DNA of 12,612 nucleotides from an uncultured Flavobacteriales bacterium. GTDB taxonomy: Bacteria > Bacteroidota > Bacteroidia > Flavobacteriales_D > Sanyastnellaceae. Position numbers and translations under genes: made by a program. Shown here piece by piece: positions 1 to 6,651 of the stretch. Below the pieces are notes generated by a model. It made no database searches. It was not told the DNA's origin and worked only from the letters and a program-made list of their open reading frames with translations. The DNA is taken from contig CALCNZ010000395.1 in assembly GCA_937897625.1 (NCBI GenBank), positions 1 to 12,612 on the forward strand, in the 5' to 3' direction. Numbering within the stretch: the first letter of the stretch is position 1; every line of letters begins with the position of its first letter.

Positions 1-3
1 ATC

Positions 4-3000
4 TTAATTTTTAATCACGAATTTTTCAGTCCGAATACTTCCGTTGTCTGCGGAGTATTGTAAAAAGTAACATCCGTTTGAAAGCTCAACGTTGAATAAA
101 ATTTCAGAGCATTCTTTTGTATTTCCTTCTTGAATAATTTTTCCGACAGCGCTGAAAATTCTCCAATTCACTGAATTATTTTTCTTGGTGAATTGAAGTT
201 TGAAGTCTCCGGAATTGATGGTAGGAATTATATTTCCTGAAATGGAATTCAGACTTTTGTTGTCTGAAAAACAAGAGAAAAAAAGCACTTCTTGCGGACC
301 GAGAATTTCAATTCCGAATGGAAAATTTGAATTACTTAAATTCGTAAACGATGAATCGTTCATGTTGGAAGTGGTAGCTGATGTATTGCTCAATTCCCCC
401 GCTGTGAGCGCTTTCCAATAAAGAAGTTCTTCCAACTCTTCTCCTTCAACGTTGCAGGAGTTTAATTGATTGAGAATGTTGAAACACATACTCGAATTTC
501 CTAATGAGCGGAAGAGCTGCGCTTTCGAAAGTTCAATCCAAAATTGTGAGTGAAAAGAAGAATCTGTTACCAAACTATCGGAGCATGCATTCAGTGAATT
601 CACATATCGGTTAACCGAAGTTTCAAAGGAATCTGAGTTGTTTTCTGGAATAATTTCTCCGCGATGAATTAACTCTTCAATCATTTTTTTCATCATACCT
701 ATTCCCCAATTTGAAAGAGAGCGAATTTCGCTGTTGTTGCGATCCAATGGTGAAGTAAGAATTTCGTGGAAGAGTTTGATTGAGCGCTTTCCTTCGAATA
801 GAGAATCTGTTGCATAGGCCAAGGTAGCTGCCAAAGACAAAGCAGAGTCAAGCGGCAACTGTCCGTATTCAGTGGTTGAAATAATTGGCAATTCTGAAAG
901 TGATTTTTGTTGAAAGCTCGGCTGCGCCAAAGATTTCGTTGGACTAAGCGTACCAATAGCTGAAGGACATGTTGTTGAAACAGAAACCGAAGGACTAAGT
1001 GTAATGGTGCTTTGTATGCCGTTTGCGCAGGTGCTCGATGAATAGAGGGCCATGCCGGAACTTCCAGATGCAATAGGAAGCCATTCATTGCCTGCACTGG
1101 CTATTGAAACAGGAACGCAATTGATGGAAGATATGGTTGCAATGTTTCCACACAAATTGCAGTCATGCGCTTCGCTGAATGAGTTGAAACCCTTGTTTAA
1201 TAAGGGTGTGGAACTGTGATAAAAATGAATGTGTTCATTGTTCGAAGTGAAACGATTGTATCCACCTGCGCTGCTTGAAGAAAGGTTTAACACACATCCT
1301 TTTCCAATTTCTAGGGCAGTTCCATTTTGTGAAAATTCAGAGCAGCGAATGGTGAAGACGCCACCCTTTTTTTGTGCAGCTTTTGTGTTGCTGATGAAAG
1401 AACAATTAGTCAATCCAATTTCAACCAAACTATAATCGGAAAGGGCAATTTCGTTGTTTGTGAAAATGGAATTGCTGATTTTACTCAACGATTTCAGGTG
1501 TTCAGAAAATAGATTTGATCTCTGAAATTGACAGTTTTCGAAACTGTAATTTCCATATCGAATAGTAATTGCACTTAGGTTTTCGAACAACGTATTTACT
1601 GCTGAAACTTTTCCATAGTTGTTTTCGATATTACAATTGTCAATTGAACCGTTTAAAAAGGAAAGGCTATTGTAATCTATTTGACAGCGAGCGTTGAGAG
1701 AGCCGGCTATGTCTGAATTGTTGAACAAGGTTCGCTGATAGGAAAGAAGGGTTGCGTTTTCAAGGAGTTCAACTTTTCCATTTTCAAATCGGATGTAATT
1801 TGCATTTCCAGATTCGTTGAACATGGCTCCTTCGTGAATGCGGAGGATTGTGTTTTCGGAGTTTGTTCCTTCAACATTCATTCGGCTTCCTGAAGCGAAT
1901 ACGACATCGGTTTCATTCCAAGAAGAATAGATATCTAGGCCGCCTTGAATAGCATTCACTTGAAAATTTGATTGCGCATTCAGGTGAAGTTGACCGCCCC
2001 GAAATTCAAGCGAAGCGTCGGTGTTATTTAAAATAAATTCGCCGGATGCATAAACGATTTTACTTCCGGGAAGTAGCGTTATTTTTCCTTCCGCTTGAAG
2101 TGAACCTCCAAGCATGTTCAAGGTTGAATTGTTTTCGAGAATCAGTTTTCCATTCGGATGGATGAAAAGAGTTCCGTTGTTTTCAAGATTAATAATGGTT
2201 GTCTCTTGAAGGCGCAAGGTTGCATTCACGCTGCCGGTTTCATCGCCGATGTGAAGGGTTCCTCCTTCGCGAATGTCAACGCTTCCTTGTCCGCAATCAA
2301 TTCCTGTTTCAATATTTATTTCATCGCCAGGAAATACAATGCTGTTCAAAGAAGAATTACTTTCTCCGAGAGCTCCAATGCTTACCGTTGCATTGTTTTC
2401 AATAATTGTTGAAGGAAGAACTAGTAATCCGGTTTTTCCAAAGTTGAAGCTTGTTCCGTTTTCAATATTGATTTTGAAAACCGAATGACCATTCGGTAGC
2501 TCATCTGCGAATACTTCTTCTGCGAGGAAGGCGAGATTTCCGTAGTTTATTCCTGAGTGCGGTTGATTGTTTCCCTCTGGTGCGTACCAGTTGTCGAAAG
2601 GAATTTCATTTTCGTTAATCGCTGTGAAAGGCACATTGGCGTTGCAATGTAGGGCGCTTGATGTTGGAACGAAGTTGTGATACAATTCAAATTGATCGCT
2701 ATTGATTGTTCCGCACGCAGAAGTGAAAGCCGCGGTTTCATTTATAGCATCTACGAACTCTTTAATGGAAGAGGAATATCCTCCGCACGAATAGTCGAAT
2801 GGAAGTGCATTCACTGAAACCATAGGTCTTGTAGCATATTGCGAAATGGAGACGCTTAAAAATTCGGTGTCGACTTCGGTAATTTTCAGATCAGCAACCA
2901 CACGTTGTGTGCTGGTATTTTCAACGTAGTCGTTTGAGCCTGGCAAAGGAAAAAACTTCAATCTAAATTCATCTCCACCAATGAGATTTGAAGCGTTACA

Positions 3001-4383
3001 CGATTCGGTTAGCAGCGGTTCGGTGATATTGGATGAAAGACCAATTCCGTTTTTATTTCCGTTCGCAATAGCAATGTTTCTGCAGTTTTTAGGCAGTCCC
3101 ATTGCATTGAGTTCGGCTTGAAAATTTAGGAAATTCGCAGGTTGAAGTGGATTCGGAATACCCCATTGGTAGAAAAGTAACTGTTGTGCGGCGGGTCGAA
3201 GAAGTTTATCGTAAACGAAGCTGTGCGCCGCCGAACTGAATGGCGCCATGAAGTGCAGAGTAGACTGCAGGCTAAGCGGAATATAAGCGCCTAAATGCGG
3301 CGTATCGAGACTTATGTATAAGCGCGTGCAATGTTGTTTGTTTTGCATTTCCATGTTGCGCAACGCATAACGCGAAATGAGTCCACCCATACTTGCGCCT
3401 GCAACGACAATACTTTCATTGCTTGACTTGTATTCATTGCAAAGGTTTATAACCTTTTCAACCAACGCTGCATTTTCTCGAACATCTCGGGCCCCATCGT
3501 AGAAATCTACCAGTACCAAATCGTAACCGTGCTGTTGAAGAGTGTCTATCCAATACGGCATCAATTCCAACATGGCGTATTGTCCGGTGGATGCGCCAGA
3601 TGAGAATGCGTCCCATCCAAAGGTTCCGTTTCTTGTGTCGTTATGATCCGTTCCAAAATCTATTCCTTCAACAAAAACGAAAGGTTTGTCGAAGACGCCG
3701 TCTGCGCTCATTAGTGCATAGGTATTGCCTTTCACCAAATTGTTTCCGAGAAGCGTATCGAGTTGAAAAGAATTGTTCGTCTGCCAAGGAGCTGTGTCTG
3801 GAATAATCAAACTTTTCTTTTCCACCTGAAATTTGATCCCCGTTTTTTTTGTTGAACCGTTCACCGAATATTTCACGGCAACAGAAAACCAATTTGTGTT
3901 GGAAGGAATGAGGGTTGAAATGGAGTTGTTCACTGGCGTGTTCCATGTCAATCCTTCATCGAAACTAATTGCTTGTATAGAGATGCCTGAATAATAGTTG
4001 GAGTGAATTTCATTGTTGACATGAAATTCGTGCATACCTGGAGTAAGAAGTTGTGATGCGCTGAGAATGAATTGACTTGTATCTGCAGTGCTGCTCGATT
4101 CTCGAATGTACGCGACGTCCCAAATTTCAAGATGTGTAGCATTGTTTGCATTGGGAAGATTTTGAATGTGGTTTTTATATTCTGGAAAAAAGAGATGACT
4201 GGAATCTTTTCCACATAGAAATAAAAACGCATCTGTCGCGGCTTGGCTTTTTGAAAAAACAAGTGAATTGTTTTTAGATAGTGGTTGACTGAAAGCAGTG
4301 GATTTAACCACCGGTTTGTAGGTGCTTTGCGCGAAACTCAGGAGCGAGCAAAGACTAAGGAAGAGTGTAGAGATTTTTTTCAT
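4..4383 (-). CDS. Large T9SS-exported protein: alpha/beta-hydrolase plus beta-helix-like region plus sorting domain
   Basis: Product of 1459 residues. I chose the ATG at 4383 because it gives the signal peptide MKKISTLFLSLCSLLSFAQ; the frame is open to 4419 but that start overlaps the upstream gene and precedes the signal peptide. Residues 20-220 are beta-rich and unassigned. Residues about 235-600 look like an esterase/lipase-type alpha/beta-hydrolase: FVFVEGIDF, DLVLVDFYDGARD, a nucleophile elbow GASMGG with Ser331, LDTPHLGA at 359-366, and HNFVPTSSAL with His569 as a candidate catalytic histidine. Residues about 640-1100 are a long series of short beta repeats rich in Asn and Gly, such as NNGTLFIHPNGKLIL, typical of a right-handed beta-helix. 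Residues 1175-1335 are helical. The last 75 residues (WRIFSAVGKIIQEGN, ELSNGCYFLQYS, TEKFVIKN) fit a type-A T9SS sorting domain. Probably a secreted or surface-attached hydrolase; the substrate is unknown. The stop is 3 bases from the window edge. Confidence 0.9.
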   Translation of the reverse strand: MKKISTLFLSLCSLLSFAQSTYKPVVKSTAFSQPLSKNNSLVFSKSQAATDAFLFLCGKDSSHLFFPEYKNHIQNLPNANNATHLEIWDVAYIRESSSTADTSQFILSASQLLTPGMHEFHVNNEIHSNYYSGISIQAISFDEGLTWNTPVNNSISTLIPSNTNWFSVAVKYSVNGSTKKTGIKFQVEKKSLIIPDTAPWQTNNSFQLDTLLGNNLVKGNTYALMSADGVFDKPFVFVEGIDFGTDHNDTRNGTFGWDAFSSGASTGQYAMLELMPYWIDTLQQHGYDLVLVDFYDGARDVRENAALVEKVINLCNEYKSSNESIVVAGASMGGLISRYALRNMEMQNKQHCTRLYISLDTPHLGAYIPLSLQSTLHFMAPFSSAAHSFVYDKLLRPAAQQLLFYQWGIPNPLQPANFLNFQAELNAMGLPKNCRNIAIANGNKNGIGLSSNITEPLLTESCNASNLIGGDEFRLKFFPLPGSNDYVENTSTQRVVADLKITEVDTEFLSVSISQYATRPMVSVNALPFDYSCGGYSSSIKEFVDAINETAAFTSACGTINSDQFELYHNFVPTSSALHCNANVPFTAINENEIPFDNWYAPEGNNQPHSGINYGNLAFLAEEVFADELPNGHSVFKINIENGTSFNFGKTGLLVLPSTIIENNATVSIGALGESNSSLNSIVFPGDEINIETGIDCGQGSVDIREGGTLHIGDETGSVNATLRLQETTIINLENNGTLFIHPNGKLILENNSTLNMLGGSLQAEGKITLLPGSKIVYASGEFILNNTDASLEFRGGQLHLNAQSNFQVNAIQGGLDIYSSWNETDVVFASGSRMNVEGTNSENTILRIHEGAMFNESGNANYIRFENGKVELLENATLLSYQRTLFNNSDIAGSLNARCQIDYNSLSFLNGSIDNCNIENNYGKVSAVNTLFENLSAITIRYGNYSFENCQFQRSNLFSEHLKSLSKISNSIFTNNEIALSDYSLVEIGLTNCSFISNTKAAQKKGGVFTIRCSEFSQNGTALEIGKGCVLNLSSSSAGGYNRFTSNNEHIHFYHSSTPLLNKGFNSFSEAHDCNLCGNIATISSINCVPVSIASAGNEWLPIASGSSGMALYSSSTCANGIQSTITLSPSVSVSTTCPSAIGTLSPTKSLAQPSFQQKSLSELPIISTTEYGQLPLDSALSLAATLAYATDSLFEGKRSIKLFHEILTSPLDRNNSEIRSLSNWGIGMMKKMIEELIHRGEIIPENNSDSFETSVNRYVNSLNACSDSLVTDSSFHSQFWIELSKAQLFRSLGNSSMCFNILNQLNSCNVEGEELEELLYWKALTAGELSNTSATTSNMNDSSFTNLSNSNFPFGIEILGPQEVLFFSCFSDNKSLNSISGNIIPTINSGDFKLQFTKKNNSVNWRIFSAVGKIIQEGNTKECSEILFNVELSNGCYFLQYSADNGSIRTEKFVIKN

Positions 4384-4387
4384 GGGT

Positions 4388-5014
4388 TTAATAGTATAAG
4401 GTGTAAGTGTTAATTTCATTGGCTTGTAGAGGGTCGAGTGTGATCCACTCTGATGAATAGTTACCCGAAGCGTAGTGCTTTTTTATTTCAAGTTCAATGG
4501 GGAAATGCGCGTTTACTTCAAAGAAGCATTCTGCTCCATGGCCTGCCAAATCTGCTTCTTGCGGTATCCCTCGAAAACCGTTATTCACTTTGAAAGAAGC
4601 GCCCACAATGTTTTGCTGTGTATTCGTATCGTCGATGAGTTGGAGTTTAAGCGAGGCTTTGCAAGAAATTGGAATCAACAATGAAGTATTTCCTGGATTG
4701 AAGGAAACATCGGTGAATCCGAATTCAGAATACTGGTCAGATGAATGAGCAAATGCTTTTGCAACATCTACTGTTGCATCTTTTGGCATTTCGAATTCAC
4801 CGTATTCATTCGCAATGGATATAAGCGAAGGAACATAGTTAATGGTACTTCCGAAGCCTTCAAGTTCATACCATTGAACCTGTGCGAAGGGAACGGGCAC
4901 GTTGGAGCCTTGCTCAACAACGCGGCATTGAATGTTGGGAATGGGTTTCTCTTTGTCGCATGAATACAATGCGAGCAAAAGAGAAAGGGAGAGAATTGAT
5001 TTTTTGGTTTTCAT
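4388..5014 (-). CDS. Predicted lipoprotein, beta-rich, partner gene of the T9SS protein
   Basis: Product of 208 residues starting MKTKKSILSLSLLLALYSCD. It has a good lipobox (LYSC) with Cys19 as the lipidation site and charged residues DKEKP after it. The mature part appears to be all-beta. Residues about 25-75 (RVVEQGSNVPVPFAQVQWYE to EYGEFEMPKD) resemble a carboxypeptidase-regulatory or transthyretin-like fold, with a polar repeat of alternating strands after it. The rest, including SLKLQLIDDTNTQQNIVGAS and ELEIKKHYASGNYSSEW, looks like a second beta-sandwich. I know no specific function. The stop is only 4 bases from the start of the large T9SS-exported protein, so the two are co-transcribed and may work together at the cell surface. 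It is separated from the upstream lipoprotein gene by about 180 bases holding element A, so its promoter probably lies there. Confidence 0.85.
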   Translation of the reverse strand: MKTKKSILSLSLLLALYSCDKEKPIPNIQCRVVEQGSNVPVPFAQVQWYELEGFGSTINYVPSLISIANEYGEFEMPKDATVDVAKAFAHSSDQYSEFGFTDVSFNPGNTSLLIPISCKASLKLQLIDDTNTQQNIVGASFKVNNGFRGIPQEADLAGHGAECFFEVNAHFPIELEIKKHYASGNYSSEWITLDPLQANEINTYTLYY

Positions 5015-5105
5015 GACTCAAATAATTTTGAGCCAAAGGAAGAACCACTTGGCACCTAATGTTTATGCCAAATTCCTATAAGTTATATGCTGTTTATTCA
5101 TTAAA

Positions 5106-5192
5106 AAGTTTCTGCGAAAGGTCTTACTGAAGGTCGACTTCGTCGAAGACTACCTTGCGTAGCACCTTGTAAAACATCTTGCTCAGCATCTT
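5106..5192. repeat. Palindromic intergenic element A made of 12-base units
   Basis: It lies directly after the stop of the 167-residue lipoprotein. Minus-strand units of 12 bases are aagatgctgagc (5192-5181), aagatgttttac (5180-5169), aaggtgctacgc (5168-5157) and aaggtagtcttc (5156-5145). Plus-strand units facing them are aagtttctgcga (5106), aaggtcttactg (5118) and aaggtcgacttc (5130). The centre at 5143 forms a hairpin: aaggt, then cttcg-t-cgaag, then acctt, with a 3x3 internal loop. It shares the unit consensus with element B but in the opposite overall orientation; the aaggtcttac string is common to both. No T-run follows on either strand, so it is not a classical intrinsic terminator, although the structure could block or protect a transcript end. 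Confidence 0.75.
5130..5156. other. Central hairpin of element A
   Basis: Perfect 5-base stem cttcg/cgaag around a single T (5138-5148), flanked by a second perfect 5-base stem aaggt/acctt (5130-5134 with 5152-5156) across a 3x3 internal loop. An alternative fold pairs tcgac with gtcga around ttc. It could fold in RNA or as a DNA cruciform. It lies about 40-65 bases downstream of the lipoprotein stop codon on the coding strand. Confidence 0.6.
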
Positions 5193-5195
5193 GAT

Positions 5196-5699
5196 TTACT
5201 CCGTTAAATCAAGCTTATACTTGTCGGCAAAAGACTGTTGCGCGTTCTCGAAATCTTGTTGAGTGAAAACCGATTCGTTTTGAATGAACATGCGCAGAAC
5301 CCTGCAGCTATCGGTTGTTGCGAATGATATTTGTTCTTGCGGAAGTTGATGCAAATTGCACAACGGTTTGTAATAAGTGGAGAGAATTTCTTGAAATTTT
5401 CCAACCGTTCGAAGAGCAGGGTTAACGAGCAAGGTATCGTCTTTGAAGTTTCCTATTTCCGTTAAATTCTCTTTTGCTGTGTTTAATGTTGTTTCAGCTT
5501 TTGAATAAAACTCATTCAGATTCTGGGGCTGACCCAGTTGTTCTTCCAACTGAAAAATGGCTACGCCACACGCTTCTAATTCGACGGTAATTTTGTTGTT
5601 ATAGTCTCGCGCCTTTTCCTGATCGGTTGCGCACGATACCGTGGAAAGCAAGAGAGCAATTACAGCAATTCGAGAATAAAAAAAATTCGCACCAATCAT
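5196..5699 (-). CDS. Small predicted lipoprotein, helical, function unknown
   Basis: Product of 167 residues. It starts MIGANFFYSRIAVIALLLST and has a lipobox-like TVSC with the acceptor cysteine at residue 23, so it is probably a lipid-anchored envelope protein. Threonine at -3 of the lipobox is unusual, which lowers certainty a little. The mature part has no membrane segment and looks mainly alpha-helical, with charged stretches such as EKARDYNNKITVELEA, EFYSKAETTLNTAKENLTEI and QQDFENAQQSFADKYKL. I do not recognise the family with confidence and assign no function. The gene is isolated, with palindromic 12-base repeat elements on both sides; the downstream element begins 3 bases after the stop. 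This suggests its own transcription unit or a processed end, although read-through from the dab operon is possible. Confidence 0.82.
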   Translation of the reverse strand: MIGANFFYSRIAVIALLLSTVSCATDQEKARDYNNKITVELEACGVAIFQLEEQLGQPQNLNEFYSKAETTLNTAKENLTEIGNFKDDTLLVNPALRTVGKFQEILSTYYKPLCNLHQLPQEQISFATTDSCRVLRMFIQNESVFTQQDFENAQQSFADKYKLDLTE

Positions 5700-5722
5700 G
5701 ATGCGAATTTAAGTGGTAATTC

Positions 5723-5847
5723 ATGATGCTGTGCAAGATGTTGCACAAGATGCTTCGCAAGGTCTTACAGAAGGAGCCTTCGGCTAGGATTTACACTAAC
5801 GAAGTTTCTTTCGATAGAACCTTGAGCAGCATCTCACAAAGTATCTT
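5723..5847. repeat. Palindromic intergenic element B made of 12-base units
   Basis: It fills the gap between the DUF2490 gene and the next lipoprotein gene. On the plus strand, contiguous 12-base units start at 5723, 5735, 5747, 5759 and 5771, for example aagatgttgcac, aagatgcttcgc and aaggtcttacag. On the minus strand, units in the same style occupy 5847-5836, 5835-5824, 5823-5812 and 5811-5800: aagatactttgt, gagatgctgctc, aaggttctatcg and aaagaaacttcg. The two arms face each other across a centre holding the small hairpin agccttcggct (5775-5785). Consensus is about AAGRTGYTNNNC. It may act as a transcript 3'-end structure for the dab operon, or it may be a copy of a genome-wide dispersed repeat; neither can be decided here. 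Confidence 0.75.
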
Positions 5848-5849
5848 TC

Positions 5850-6641
5850 TTAAGACTTTTTCTTTCTGAAATCTAGGGTTGAAAAGAATCCGACTTGAAG
5901 CGTGTGGTTGTTTTCAACTTTCACGGGCTCAATAACTCCTGATTGCGCAGCCATTCCTGACTTTACAATCATTTGGTTCATGTATCCAATTTCAAGTTTT
6001 CCCCATTTCGGAAATTTATAACCGATAGCGGCATAAGCGCGGTTCTGATCGAAGATGTTCCACTGAACATTTTCTCCAAAGTTTACGAAGGCTTCGTCGT
6101 AACAAGAGAAGTAAAGCGATTTGTCTTCAATGGTTTTTCCTTTGAACGGAACAGACAAACGTACAAGAACACGGGCGCGGTTGGTGTATACGTCATCTCC
6201 AGGAGCATACTCTCCTGTAGATTGTAAAGTTGGAAGTTTCGATAGGCGTTGTTCCAATCTTAAGCGTGTAGTCACTTCAATGCGTCCGGCTTGCGATTTC
6301 ACTTGAAGCTGTTCCCAAAATCTGTTTTCAGGGAAAGCACATTTTGCAGGGAAGACCCCGTATTGCGAGGTGTTCACATAGCAATAACCTACTGTTGCGA
6401 AAGCATTCGGAGCGAAGTGATAGTTAATACCCGTTCTTAAAAGCAATTGTTGTGGTTTTGCAATGATTTCATTTCTTCTGAATTGCGCTTCCAAATGAAT
6501 ACCCCAATGCTCTGAAAATTTGTGATCACCGAAGTACATGAACCAACCGTTGTTGTTAGGCTGTACATTTCGAATTGGTGATTGCGCTGAAATTTGTCCA
6601 ACTGAAGCGAGGACAGTAAGAATTAAAAATAGTTTTTTCAT
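5850..6641 (-). CDS. DUF2490 family outer-membrane-type beta-barrel protein
   Basis: Predicted exported protein of 263 residues. I chose the ATG at 6641 because the product then begins MKKLFLILTVLASVGQISAQ, a clear signal peptide with cleavage near residue 19-20. The open frame extends to 6734, but that would add 31 residues before the signal peptide and overlap dabB. The mature part is made of short alternating amphipathic beta strands with aromatic girdle residues, such as GWFMYFGDHKFSEHWGIHLEAQF, LLLRTGINYHFAPNAFATVGY, FWEQLQV, TTRLRLEQRL and RAYAAIGYKF. This fits DUF2490, a family of presumed outer-membrane barrels of unknown function. The start lies 10 bases after the dabB stop, so it is probably the last gene of the sulP-dabA-dabB operon. 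A role in outer-membrane passage or assembly linked to carbon uptake is only an inference. A palindromic repeat begins within a few bases of its stop. Confidence 0.88.
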   Translation of the reverse strand: MKKLFLILTVLASVGQISAQSPIRNVQPNNNGWFMYFGDHKFSEHWGIHLEAQFRRNEIIAKPQQLLLRTGINYHFAPNAFATVGYCYVNTSQYGVFPAKCAFPENRFWEQLQVKSQAGRIEVTTRLRLEQRLSKLPTLQSTGEYAPGDDVYTNRARVLVRLSVPFKGKTIEDKSLYFSCYDEAFVNFGENVQWNIFDQNRAYAAIGYKFPKWGKLEIGYMNQMIVKSGMAAQSGVIEPVKVENNHTLQVGFFSTLDFRKKKS

Positions 6642-6651
6642 CGTATAAATT

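Noticed and set aside
699..1097. 132-codon minus-strand open frame inside the large secreted protein
   Set aside because: An out-of-frame shadow of the well-supported long gene, with no domain or export signal.
4384..4419. Earlier start for the large T9SS protein at 4419
   Set aside because: It adds 12 residues before the signal peptide and overlaps the lipoprotein gene; the ATG at 4383 gives a standard exported N-terminus.
5049..5071. Inverted repeat ttggca / tgccaa upstream of the 208-residue lipoprotein gene
   Set aside because: Only 6 bases per arm with an 11-base spacer, too weak to call an operator or terminator without conservation data.
5015..5105. Bacteroidota-type promoter (TAnnTTTG with an upstream TTG) before the 208-residue lipoprotein gene
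   Set aside because: Only imperfect matches with wrong spacing were seen, so no promoter is annotated.
5723..5869. Short plus-strand open frame beginning with ATG-ATG in element B
   Set aside because: It is made of the 12-base repeat units and the tail of the DUF2490 gene in antisense; no evidence of independent coding.
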